From positions 1-64,000 of the forward strand of contig NZ_WIXN01000005.1 in NCBI RefSeq assembly GCF_010994035.1: DNA of 64,000 nt, written 5' to 3'. The notes under the pieces were generated by a model. It searched no databases, was not told the DNA's origin, and worked only from the letters and a program-made list of their open reading frames with translations. Shown in pieces: positions 18,790-27,089 of the stretch. The position numbers and the translations under genes are program-made. Source of the stretch: Virgibacillus aidingensis (GTDB taxonomy: Bacteria > Bacillota > Bacilli > Bacillales > Amphibacillaceae). Position 1 is the first letter of the stretch. Every line of letters starts with the position of its first letter.

Positions 18790-19698
18790 ATGTGGTTAGA
18801 ATTACAGATATTCGGGTTCCGTGCTTTGTGGAGTCCTTACTTTCTTTTGTTTGTAGCAGGACTGGCTCTACTATATTTTCTCGTGACTGGACCTTTCCGG
18901 CACAAATTTGGCGGTAATGAAAAACCGTCAGTTAAGCAGCAGATATTTTTTTATACAGCAATGGTTCTTTTGTATGCTGTGAAAGGGGCCCCGGTGGACC
19001 TGCTGTCGCATATAATGCTGAGTTTTCATATGACACAAATGGCCATTTATTACCTTGTATTTCCCATTTTGGTTATTAAGGGTCTCCCTGTATGGATTTG
19101 GGAAAAAATATTGTACGCACGGTTTATTAAGCCTATGTTGCGTTTATTGACAAAACCGGTGGTTTCCTTACTATTGTTTAATACTTTATTTTCCCTGTAC
19201 CATATACCGGCCATACATGATTTCTCAAAAACATCACAGCTGGCGCATACATCCATCTCTTTAATCATTTTAGTTGCAGCTTTTATTGTTTGGCTGCCAA
19301 TATTAGCGCCGCTTAAAGAACTGGATAGAATAAAGCCACTCGGAAAAATACTTTATATTTTCGCAAATGGTGTGTTAATTACCCCGGCTTGTGTATTAAT
19401 TATATTTGCTAATGAGCCGCTTTTCTTAACATACAGTTCAGAAGGGGCATGGATGCAGGCCATGGCATTATGTGTGCCGGGAGATGTACTGCAGGGAATT
19501 ACTTATGCCATTTCCGGACCGGAGATGTTTTCGCCAATGAGTACACTGGTAGACCAGCAGCTGGGCGGTATTATTATGAAAATTATGCAGGAGATCACTT
19601 ATGGCTTCATTTTGGCAAGTGTATTCTTTAAATGGTTTAACAAAGACAGCCTGAAGGTGGATCCGGCACCTGCTCCTGCAGAGCCGCAAAACCTGTAA
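18790..19698 (+). CDS. ctaG: Cytochrome c oxidase assembly factor CtaG (Bacillus type)
   Basis: A 302-residue membrane protein with about seven helices matching the caa3 CtaG family (PF09678 type), needed for assembly of the caa3 oxidase, probably copper insertion. The central HMTQMAIYYLVFPILVIKG and LYHIPAIHDF segments carry conserved histidines. It has its own leader of about 240 bp after the ctaF terminator and therefore probably its own promoter. A GGGGGA ribosome site precedes the ATG. The short proline- and alanine-rich C-terminal tail is probably disordered. Confidence 0.95.
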   Translation: MWLELQIFGFRALWSPYFLLFVAGLALLYFLVTGPFRHKFGGNEKPSVKQQIFFYTAMVLLYAVKGAPVDLLSHIMLSFHMTQMAIYYLVFPILVIKGLPVWIWEKILYARFIKPMLRLLTKPVVSLLLFNTLFSLYHIPAIHDFSKTSQLAHTSISLIILVAAFIVWLPILAPLKELDRIKPLGKILYIFANGVLITPACVLIIFANEPLFLTYSSEGAWMQAMALCVPGDVLQGITYAISGPEMFSPMSTLVDQQLGGIIMKIMQEITYGFILASVFFKWFNKDSLKVDPAPAPAEPQNL

Positions 19699-19751
19699 TA
19701 TACAGCATAAGCAGTTTATTAATTGTATTTGGAAAACGGGAAAAATAGCCC

Positions 19752-19784
19752 CCTTGACGATAGACAGTAACAATATTGTCAAGG
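19752..19784 (+). terminator. Terminator after ctaG
   Basis: A CCTTGAC / GTCAAGG stem, extendable by two more pairs with one mismatch. The T tract is short, so it is moderate evidence only. Confidence 0.5.
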
Positions 19785-19895
19785 AGGTTTCAATTTATAA
19801 GGCGATATTTCGGCATTATATGTATTTGACTCTTTGTCTATCTGAAAGACAGTAAAGAAACATAGTATTTGTAAATGAAAGGAACAGTGTACTCC

Positions 19896-20351
19896 ATGGA
19901 ATTTTTACCAACAATCAGTACCTTTTTTATCCTGTTAAGCGCTATATTGGTTGCGATTGGATGGCGATTTATTGCAAAAGATAAAAGAGCTGCCCATAAA
20001 AAAACAATGCTGGCAGCAGCAGTCAGCGCATTATTATTTTTTATTATTTATGTGTCACGTACGATTTTCGTAGGGAATACCAGTTTTGGCGGTCCGGAGG
20101 AACTGGAAATTTATTATACGATCTTTCTTGTATTTCACATAATATTAGCGACAACCGGTGCAGTCTTTGGGCTGGTTACACTTCGGCTGGCTTTAAAACG
20201 AAAGATTACCAAACATAGAAAGATTGGTCCGGTCACAAGTATTATTTGGTTTTTCAGTGCGCTGACAGGCATTATGGTATATTTATTACTGTATGTATTT
20301 TTTGATGGCGGAGAGACGACCAGTATGATCCGCGCTATATTTGGCTCTTAA
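19896..20351 (+). CDS. DUF420 membrane protein (CtaM/YozB-like)
   Basis: A 151-residue protein with four predicted membrane helices and conserved HKKTM, FHI and HRKIG histidine motifs, matching DUF420. Related proteins (CtaM in Staphylococcus, YozB in Bacillus) support maturation of haem-copper oxidases, and position after ctaG fits that role. An in-frame ATG at 19875 has no ribosome site; the ATG at 19896 has an AAAGGA site about 12 bases upstream. The start is therefore only moderately certain. Confidence 0.88.
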   Translation: MEFLPTISTFFILLSAILVAIGWRFIAKDKRAAHKKTMLAAAVSALLFFIIYVSRTIFVGNTSFGGPEELEIYYTIFLVFHIILATTGAVFGLVTLRLALKRKITKHRKIGPVTSIIWFFSALTGIMVYLLLYVFFDGGETTSMIRAIFGS

Positions 20352-20361
20352 TAGTAAGATG

Positions 20362-20390
20362 AAGCTGCTAAACTGATTTATCGGCAGCTT
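20362..20390 (+). terminator. Terminator after the DUF420 gene
   Basis: An AAGCTGC / GCAGCTT stem followed by TAAATTTT, ten bases after the stop codon. Confidence 0.65.
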
Positions 20391-20417
20391 TAAATTTTAG
20401 TTCGTTTGCCTGAATAT

Positions 20418-20450
20418 AAAAGGGTGAAAGCTCCATGCTCTCACCCTTTT
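20418..20450 (-). terminator. Terminator of the AI-2E-type permease gene
   Basis: A 10-bp stem AAAAGGGTGA / TCACCCTTTT at the 3' end of the minus-strand permease; the tract on the minus strand is T-rich. Confidence 0.75.
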
Positions 20451-21507
20451 ATATTTTTATATTCCATTTAAAAATGCCGACTTCCTTTGCAGAGGTAAAT
20501 ATAATTACGAGCAATGGTCCAAGTATAAACCCCCATATTCCCAGCAGCTTCAATCCGAGAAACATTGAAATCAGGGTTGCAAGCGGGCTTAAACCAATTT
20601 GTTCTCCCATCACCTTAGGTTCCACAGTTCTTCTGATGGCAAGCAATATTACTGCTAATGCAGCGAGCTGGATGCCCAGAACAGTGTCTCCTGCCAGTAG
20701 TACATAGGCTGCCCAGGGCCCCAGAATAATAATGGATCCTATGATCGGAATTAAGTCTACCGCCCAGATAATCAGTGACATAATAATGGCTACTTCCGGT
20801 ATAATGATAAACAAACCTATTAAAGATACCAGAAATATAATCAGTGAAACTAAAAATTGGGCTTTGAAAAAACCAAAAAACACACTGGCTAACCTGGCAT
20901 TCATAAAAGTTACCTTTTCGGCAGTTTCTTTTGTTAATAATTGATACATTTTTGTTTTTAGAATTGGCAATTCCAGCATGAATAAAAATAAGGCTATCAG
21001 GTATACCAGGATGCTGATTAAATATTCCGGAATTTTGGCGAAAATCTGCGCAATATTTTCCAGTGTAAACCTTTCCCTTACTACTTCACCTAGCGTATGC
21101 AGATTCGATTCGATACTTTCCGAAACCTGACTGACAAACTCAGATGGTAAATCATCTGTGTAGCGCTGGAGCTGTTCTTCCCAAGACTGGTAAATTACAT
21201 TCATTTGATTCACATAAACCGGGACATCTTCCACCAGATTTATAACTTGAGTCACCGCTTTAGATATAACTGTTGCTCCAATAAACACAACCACAAGCAA
21301 AAAAAGAGTAAAAACAATAATAACGGAAAACTTTCTGCTTATTTTCGTTCTCCGCTGCATGAGTCTTACAAGCGGATTAAGTATCAGGGCAGTGATAAGA
21401 GCTAAAATCAGGGGTATGGAAATTGGCAGTATAAAAACAGCTGCTAATATTAAAAAAATAGTAAGGAATATAAGTGTCCACTGTCTTTTTGTTATGGATC
21501 GAAACAC
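20449..21507 (-). CDS. AI-2E family transporter / permease
   Basis: A 352-residue membrane protein of the AI-2E / PF01594 family with two N-terminal helices, a soluble middle (about 90-150) and five or six C-terminal helices carrying the conserved DLIPIIGSIIILGPW and PLATLISMFLGLKLLGIWGFILGP blocks. B. subtilis paralogues include YtvI, YdbI and YueF; which one this corresponds to cannot be decided. Transport substrates in the family vary, some members being Na+(Li+)/H+ antiporters in halophiles. It sits alone, transcribed against the ctaG side. Confidence 0.9.
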   Translation of the reverse strand: MFRSITKRQWTLIFLTIFLILAAVFILPISIPLILALITALILNPLVRLMQRRTKISRKFSVIIVFTLFLLVVVFIGATVISKAVTQVINLVEDVPVYVNQMNVIYQSWEEQLQRYTDDLPSEFVSQVSESIESNLHTLGEVVRERFTLENIAQIFAKIPEYLISILVYLIALFLFMLELPILKTKMYQLLTKETAEKVTFMNARLASVFFGFFKAQFLVSLIIFLVSLIGLFIIIPEVAIIMSLIIWAVDLIPIIGSIIILGPWAAYVLLAGDTVLGIQLAALAVILLAIRRTVEPKVMGEQIGLSPLATLISMFLGLKLLGIWGFILGPLLVIIFTSAKEVGIFKWNIKI

Positions 21508-21750
21508 AGTAATATGGTTACCCCTTTCGAATTTAGAGTGGAGGCTGCAAAATCAATAATTAGAATACTGTTATAATAAACATATGAAGAAACGGATAAA
21601 AGGATGAAGCTGCTTTAGCATTTTTTTACACGTAAAGAAATGATGAAATTTCAGCTGAATACTGGATTCGAGGAATCGAATATTTAAGTCTCAAGGACAG
21701 GGAAAATCAATGCATTCACTAAAAGGCGGGTGAATGCGGGCTTTTCTAAA

Positions 21751-21780
21751 AGCCAGCCGCCTATATATAAGCAGCTGGCT
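21751..21780 (-). terminator. Terminator of the yugN-like gene
   Basis: An AGCCAGC / GCTGGCT stem just past the yugN-like stop, with TTTT on the minus-strand 3' side. Confidence 0.7.
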
Positions 21781-21790
21781 GTTTCCTTTC

Positions 21791-22156
21791 TTACTTTTGA
21801 TGCTGTTCAATTTCCTCTTTTAATTTAATAACTAAATTATTGGCTCTTTCAACAAGGTTTTCCGGGAAGTTTTCTTCTTCTCCGTATTCCACTCCATGCG
21901 GATAATAATGCTTTCCGAGCAGGGGAGTCATCAGCTTAATTACTGCATTACGGCTGTCTACATCACCTTCAATGGCATAGCCCTGTACGCGGATATAATA
22001 TGTAATATTTTTTTCTTTTGAATCAATTCTGTAGTCATACGTAACCCTTTCATAATCCCACTGACCGGCTCGGATGAAAGCATGTTTAGCTGTAATATGG
22101 TCCAGTGGCTTTAAATCGATAACAATTTCATCAATACCTGTATTTTCTATTTTCAT
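21791..22156 (-). CDS. yugN: YugN-like family protein
   Basis: A 121-residue soluble protein recognised as YugN-like by AGQWDYERVTYDYRI, YIRVQGYAIEGDV and KLMTPLLGKHYYPHGVEYGEEENFP. The function is unknown. An upstream in-frame GTG at 22165 is part of the GAGGTGG ribosome site, so the ATG at 22156 is the start. In B. subtilis the orthologue lies elsewhere, so its position here is a lineage-specific rearrangement. It has its own terminator. Confidence 0.9.
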   Translation of the reverse strand: MKIENTGIDEIVIDLKPLDHITAKHAFIRAGQWDYERVTYDYRIDSKEKNITYYIRVQGYAIEGDVDSRNAVIKLMTPLLGKHYYPHGVEYGEEENFPENLVERANNLVIKLKEEIEQHQK

Positions 22157-22458
22157 TTTATCCACCTCGCGTATTTGTCCTCATTACCTTATGATAGTAC
22201 GAATTACCTGAAGTTGCAATTGATACGTTAATTTTTTTCGTCTGACTTTCATGATAAAAATTAAAATGGAACGGCCGCAGCTCATCCTCCTCAAATTAGA
22301 TTTACCGCTTATCCTCAGGAATCTATTTATTTAATATACAGTATCTTTTTTTTACGGAAAAAAATGCTATAATTACGGGGAATTATAATAGAAAAAATAG
22401 CATGTATTTTATCCCTTTGACATATAGTGTTTTAAAAAGGAATAAAGGAGTTTCTTCT

Positions 22459-23544
22459 ATGCGATTTGTAAAAAATCTATCTTTAGCCGCATTCATTGTT
22501 GTTCTGATTGGTGTTCTTTTAATAGACCAAACAGGGATCGGAGAGGGAGAAGCATTCAATTTGGTCAGTGATGCAGCATGGAAGCATCATACACTGGAAA
22601 CAAAAGTTGCTCCTGAAATAGAGGGTATGTTCCCGTTGGAAGGAGATTTATTCCAGTGGATGAGAAAAGATGCAGATGCGCTGGAAAAAGCTTTGGGAGA
22701 GCCTGACAGGAAAGATATGAGCGCTTATGGATATACTTGGTGGGTGTACGCCAGTCAGCCGGAAAGCTATATCCAGTTTGGCATATTGGAGGGTGAAGTG
22801 GTTACTATTTATGCAACAGGAGATGGTTTGGATTTATCTCCTGTCCATATTGGACAGCAATATGAATCCGCTGCTGATGCTTATGCAGCAAGCGGGGATT
22901 TTCAATTTAGCGATGAAGTAAATTATAGTGGAGGATTTTCATCGTATACTTTTCTATTAAACGAGGAAGATTTGAAATCCCGTCCATTAGTAAAAGTGGA
23001 TCATGATACTTTTATACAGAACTATTTTGATACGTTTACCAATAAATTATCCTCCATCAGAGTATTAACAGCCGACATACTGCTTAAACACCGACCTTAT
23101 GAATTGCAATACCGCGGCAGCCTTCCTGAAGAGCCAAATCTGTCTGATGAAGCATGGGAAGAGGTTGAAATGGGGATGGAACAGCAGATTTTTGATATAA
23201 CAAATGTCATTCGCCAGAGACATGATTCTCCTCCATTAAGCTGGGAGGGAGACGTTCATGAAGTAGCATTTTTACACAGTAAAGACATGGCCGAAAATGA
23301 TTATTTTTCTCACTACGGTTTAAATGGTGATGGACTAAAAGAGCGTTTGTCGGAATTGGATGTGTTTTACAGGACGGCCGGAGAAAATATCGCTGCGCAA
23401 TACTCGGATGCTCCTTCCGCCATGGAAGGCTGGCTTAACAGTGAAGGACACAGGGAAGCATTATTCAATGAAGAATATACCCATCTTGGTGTTGGTGTTT
23501 ATCGTCTCTATTACACACAGAACTTCCTGGAAAAACCAATGTAA
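22459..23544 (+). CDS. ylbC: CAP-domain secreted or membrane-anchored protein YlbC
   Basis: A 361-residue exported protein: a hydrophobic N-terminal helix (about 4-24) serves as signal or anchor, a CAP-associated domain covers about 50-215, and a C-terminal SCP/CAP domain (about 235-361) carries SHYGLNGDGLKERL, AGENIAAQYSD and WLNSEGHREALFNEEYTHLGVG. CAP-family proteins in Bacillus include spore-associated ones; the molecular activity is unclear. The ATG at 22459 follows AAAGGAG; the frame runs further upstream without a ribosome site. ylbD follows. Confidence 0.9.
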   Translation: MRFVKNLSLAAFIVVLIGVLLIDQTGIGEGEAFNLVSDAAWKHHTLETKVAPEIEGMFPLEGDLFQWMRKDADALEKALGEPDRKDMSAYGYTWWVYASQPESYIQFGILEGEVVTIYATGDGLDLSPVHIGQQYESAADAYAASGDFQFSDEVNYSGGFSSYTFLLNEEDLKSRPLVKVDHDTFIQNYFDTFTNKLSSIRVLTADILLKHRPYELQYRGSLPEEPNLSDEAWEEVEMGMEQQIFDITNVIRQRHDSPPLSWEGDVHEVAFLHSKDMAENDYFSHYGLNGDGLKERLSELDVFYRTAGENIAAQYSDAPSAMEGWLNSEGHREALFNEEYTHLGVGVYRLYYTQNFLEKPM

Positions 23545-23649
23545 GCCCCTGCAGCTTGTTTTCCGAATAATCGCCTATTTTACAAAGCACAGTATATGGG
23601 TAATCAGCATAAATTAAATAGTAAAAAGATTGCTTTTGAGGTGAGTAAA

Positions 23650-24054
23650 TTGGGCGAACAAAAACTTCATCCTTCTATCCATGAATTCAAACAATTTGTT
23701 AATAAACATCCTAAATTAATCTCGAACCTGCGAAAAAAAGGAAGACCTTGGCAGGAGTACTATGAAAAATGGATATTGCTTGGAGAAGACGATGACTACT
23801 GGGAAGCATTCAAGGAAGAGGATAAAGGTGACGAGGAAAAAAAAAAGACAGCCGACGAGAATACCAAGAAGAAAAACACCGAGCTATTAAGCCAGCTTGT
23901 TAAGGTGGCTGAAAATATGGATATGGATAAAGTACAAAAACAAGTGCATCAATTAAGCAATACTATTTCTACTGTTCAGGAAGCTATCAGCCAGTTTCAG
24001 CAGACCAAGGGGTCAACAGCGAAACAAAATCCAAATCAATGGTTTCAGGATTAG
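23650..24054 (+). CDS. ylbD: YlbD-like spore coat protein
   Basis: A 134-residue charged protein of the YlbD family, with the N-terminal HPSIHEFKQFVNKHPKLI and KGRPWQEYYEKWILLGEDD motifs, a lysine/glutamate linker, and a C-terminal helical segment. The family is a minor coat component in Bacillus. The TTG at 23650 follows GAGGTGAG and gives a length close to the family; an ATG at 23596 lacks a ribosome site. ylbE begins 11 bases later. Confidence 0.87.
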   Translation: MGEQKLHPSIHEFKQFVNKHPKLISNLRKKGRPWQEYYEKWILLGEDDDYWEAFKEEDKGDEEKKKTADENTKKKNTELLSQLVKVAENMDMDKVQKQVHQLSNTISTVQEAISQFQQTKGSTAKQNPNQWFQD

Positions 24055-24065
24055 GGGGAAGGACG

Positions 24066-24299
24066 GTGGATAAACATACGTATCATTACTTGGCAAATAA
24101 TCCCTCCCTAATAAGATTTGTCCGATATAACCCGGTTTGGTACCGCTATTTATCAAGGGATCCGCGAAAGATTAGCGAAATAGAAAAAGAAGCGAAGAAG
24201 TTCTACGGAAAAACATTCCCACAGCGTATGGACCGTTTAAATAATCAAGTGCAAATGATGGGAATGCTCATGCAATTTGCCGAAGAAATGAAAGATTAG
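24066..24299 (+). CDS. ylbE: YlbE-like protein
   Basis: A 77-residue protein of the YlbE-like family, recognised by LIRFVRYNPVWYRYLSRDP and KFYGKTFPQRMDRLNNQVQ. Function is unknown; the genomic partnership with ylbD suggests a sporulation link. The GTG at 24066 is chosen because a GGGGGAAGGA ribosome site lies just upstream and the product length fits. The upstream ATG at 24039 lies within ylbD and has no ribosome site. Confidence 0.87.
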   Translation: MDKHTYHYLANNPSLIRFVRYNPVWYRYLSRDPRKISEIEKEAKKFYGKTFPQRMDRLNNQVQMMGMLMQFAEEMKD

Positions 24300-24352
24300 A
24301 TATTCTCAGAAAGCCTCTGACATGTTAAGATAGTGTTGGAGGTGTTTTGTGA

Positions 24353-24790
24353 ATGATTGCGACACTGGAGTATGCAGATATACTTGATCACTCGGAATCC
24401 TTAGCTAAAATGATTTTGGATTCAGAAGATATGCAGGCCTATCAGAAAACTAAAAAAGCACTTGATCGCGACAAAGAAGCCCAACGGCTTATTAAGAAGT
24501 TTATAGATGTAAAAGAGCACTATGAGGATGTCCAGCGGTTTGGCCGGTATCATCCGGATTATAATCAAATTATGAAAAACGTGCGTTCCGCCAAACGGGA
24601 AATGGACATGAATGATAAAGTGGCAGCTTTTAAGGTAGCGGAGCGGAATATACAAAAATTACTTGATGAAGTCAGTTCCCATATTGCATTAAGTGTCAGT
24701 AAGGATATTAAGGCACCAAAGGATGGAGCTGCTTTAACCGACAGTGGATGCGGCTGCGGAAGCGGTGGAAGCTGCGGGTGTGCTTCCTGA
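24353..24790 (+). CDS. ylbF: YlbF / RicF, subunit of the RicAFT complex
   Basis: A 145-residue helical protein with a C-terminal cysteine cluster (CGCGSGGSCGC). With RicA (YmcA) and RicT (YaaT), YlbF forms an iron-sulfur complex that modulates RNase Y maturation of mRNAs and, in B. subtilis, competence, biofilm formation and sporulation. The cysteine cluster is complete here, consistent with Fe-S ligation. Start ATG follows GGAGGTG at good spacing. ylbG follows closely. Confidence 0.93.
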   Translation: MIATLEYADILDHSESLAKMILDSEDMQAYQKTKKALDRDKEAQRLIKKFIDVKEHYEDVQRFGRYHPDYNQIMKNVRSAKREMDMNDKVAAFKVAERNIQKLLDEVSSHIALSVSKDIKAPKDGAALTDSGCGCGSGGSCGCAS

Positions 24791-24851
24791 CTGTGCTTAA
24801 GGAAAACCGGTACTTTTATATATTAAAATAATTTGTAAATGAGGATTTTAT

Positions 24852-25139
24852 ATGAGGGTAAAAAGGCAGGGACTGATCGTCTGGTTCCAACATAGAAAGA
24901 ACATAAAACAAATAAAACGGCACGGACATTTACTCTATATTTCCAAAAAGCTGAAATATGCCGTTATTTATGTAAATGTCTCAGATATTGAAAGAGTAGA
25001 AGAAAAACTGTTGAAGTTTCCGTTTGTTTCAAAGGTGGAACGTTCATATAAACCATATGTTCAGACGAATTTTCAGAACGCCATGACTGATCAGGCAAAG
25101 CAGTATGACTATAAATCAGATATGCATTCTACTATATAA
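24852..25139 (+). CDS. ylbG: UPF0298 protein YlbG
   Basis: A 95-residue protein of the UPF0298 family, recognised by RQGLIVWFQHRKNIKQIKRHG, YISKKLKYAVIYVN and the FVSKVERSYKPYV motif. Function is unknown. It lies 61 bases after ylbF as in B. subtilis and is followed by a long-stem terminator. The C-terminal tail of about 20 residues is polar and probably flexible. Weak AT-rich ribosome site. Confidence 0.9.
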   Translation: MRVKRQGLIVWFQHRKNIKQIKRHGHLLYISKKLKYAVIYVNVSDIERVEEKLLKFPFVSKVERSYKPYVQTNFQNAMTDQAKQYDYKSDMHSTI

Positions 25140-25176
25140 ATACATCCTTAAAATAAAATGGGGACACCCGGTACTT

Positions 25177-25222
25177 GGAAAAAGCCACAAGGTTTGTAAT
25201 TCAGATTTTGTTGGCTTTTTCC
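25177..25222 (+). terminator. Terminator after ylbG
   Basis: An 11-bp stem GGAAAAAGCCA / TGGCTTTTTCC around a 24-nt loop that can pair further (ACAA / TTGT), ending in CTTT. Confidence 0.7.
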
Positions 25223-25260
25223 TTTCAATCTTCCTTAAATCGGCTGCTCTGCTGATTATT

Positions 25261-25421
25261 GGGCAAAAGAAAAACCTGTAGATATATTTCTACAGGTCTT
25301 TTTGTTTTCGCCCAACGAAAACAAAAAGGCAAAGGGAGAGGAGAAACCGGAGGAAGAACTTATGGGGAAGTGTAAGTCTTCTCCGAGTTTTTGAAACAGC
25401 TGATTAAACATTTGCTGTTTC
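25261..25421. ncRNA. Candidate structured RNA or leader (four hairpins, two mutually exclusive)
   Basis: Hairpin 1: CCTGTAGA (25275-25282) with TCTACAGG (25289-25296), extendable outward to GGGC (25261) with GCCC (25310). Hairpin 2: 25299-25310 with 25316-25327, a perfect 12-bp stem reusing the 3' arm of extended hairpin 1, so the two compete. Hairpin 3: 25348-25362 with 25373-25385. Hairpin 4: GAAACAGC (25393) with GCTGTTTC (25414). I do not recognise a known RNA family; tandem old terminators are the alternative. Confidence 0.35.
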
Positions 25422-25612
25422 ATTATGTTATTATGGACGAGTAAATTAAAAATATACATGACTTTGACTGGAAGTGGACTATTTCTTCACTTCACTTTAT
25501 CAAAAATAGGCGGGAAAACTCCCTCTTCAAGCATGCGAAGAGCCTGCCCCTCAGCAATAAGGGTTGATCAAGGCAGGATTAATGTCAAATAGTATTCAAT
25601 TGAGGTGAAGGA

Positions 25613-26173
25613 ATGCGCGTTGTTGCAGGTTTACATAAAGGAAGAAAATTAAAGGCGGTCTCAGGCAGTACAACAAGACCTACAGCAGATAAAGTAAAAG
25701 AAGCTGTTTTTCAAGTGATGGGCCCATTTTTTAGCGGCGGAAAGGTATTGGATTTATTTGCCGGAAGCGGAGCATTGGGAATTGAAGCATTGAGCAGGGG
25801 AATGGAAAGCGCTTTTTTTATTGACAAGCAATCGAAAGCAATTCATACTATTCACGATAACTTAAAATCACTCAGCATCGCGGATCAAGCGGAAGTTTAT
25901 CGAAATGATGCATTCCGTGCTTTACAGCTACTGTCCAAACGACAATTGCAATTTGATCTGATCCTCCTCGATCCGCCGTATGGCCATGTTGATCTTATAA
26001 AGCTTTTAAATGAAATCAGCAGGCACTTGTTACTTAAAGAAAATGGCTTTATTTTCTGTGAACACGATTATTCTGTAAAACTGCCGCAAAGCATTAATAG
26101 TTACCAAATACTGAAGCAAAGTAATTATGGGGATACCATCGGTGTTACTATTTATCAAGAGACAATGGAATAG
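25613..26173 (+). CDS. rsmD: 16S rRNA (guanine(966)-N2)-methyltransferase RsmD
   Basis: A 186-residue Rossmann-fold SAM methyltransferase modifying G966 of 16S rRNA. SAM-binding VLDLFAGSGALGIEA lies at residues 45-59 and the catalytic DPPY at 120-123. Length is standard. The ATG follows GAGGTGAAGG. coaD starts 16 bases downstream, giving the conserved rsmD-coaD pair. Confidence 0.96.
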   Translation: MRVVAGLHKGRKLKAVSGSTTRPTADKVKEAVFQVMGPFFSGGKVLDLFAGSGALGIEALSRGMESAFFIDKQSKAIHTIHDNLKSLSIADQAEVYRNDAFRALQLLSKRQLQFDLILLDPPYGHVDLIKLLNEISRHLLLKENGFIFCEHDYSVKLPQSINSYQILKQSNYGDTIGVTIYQETME

Positions 26174-26189
26174 AAAGGATTGATTTTAG

Positions 26190-26672
<483 letters not shown>

Positions 26673-26679
26673 AGGAAGA

Positions 26680-27089
26680 GAGGCTGAGACAGAACACTGG
26701 GTAAGCATAGAAAAGACGAACAATCCACCATATTAGCTCCGGAGATATACGCAGACTCCTGGGACTATGGTACACCGGTTCCCTCGTACCACCGGAAAGA
26801 TTTGCGGGAGCAAAGGCATCGGTAAGCCCCCCTAAAGACGAGTTGGCAATCTTTACTTGCGAGGAGTGCTGCACCACTGGGATAATTGTAACACGAAGCG
26901 CACGAGAAGGCTTACCAGCTGCCCGGCAAAGCAGACACCGAAAAAACGACCAAAGGGACAAAGGGAGTTTGAGCTGATGTCGCATTTGTGCCTATGGTGA
27001 AAGCGTAGTATATTTCCGGAGCGGGTTTTAAGCTTAGTGTATAAGGATGTTCGGGTTTCTGTTTACTAAAATTGTTTTGTCCCACCGTC
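26680..27089. repeat. Inverted-repeat intergenic element (MITE-like)
   Basis: An element of about 410 bp, more GC-rich inside than its neighbours. Outer arms GAGGCTGAGACAGAAC (26680-26695) and the complement of GACGGTGGGACAAAAC (27074-27089) are imperfect inverted repeats. Inner arms are a 15-bp near-perfect pair, GCTCCGGAGATATAC (26736-26750) and GTATATTTCCGGAGC (27008-27022). The interior has no coding capacity. Similar elements, from memory, are common between genes in Virgibacillus and Oceanobacillus. A right-half copy lies at 47374-47467. It overlaps the last codons of ylbJ. Confidence 0.8.

Larger units (their letters stand above)
25140..25612. other. Gene-free, hairpin-rich region between ylbG and rsmD
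   Basis: About 470 bp without a convincing gene. It holds the ylbG terminator and then a run of four hairpins at 25261-25421 (annotated separately). A 67-codon frame on the minus strand (25256-25459) crosses the hairpins and has no ribosome site. The rest, to 25612, carries the rsmD ribosome site GAGGTGAAGG. Confidence 0.6.

Noticed and set aside
25256-25459. A 67-codon minus-strand frame in the ylbG-rsmD gap
   Set aside because: No ribosome site, and its sequence is dominated by hairpin arms; the palindromic structure is a better explanation.
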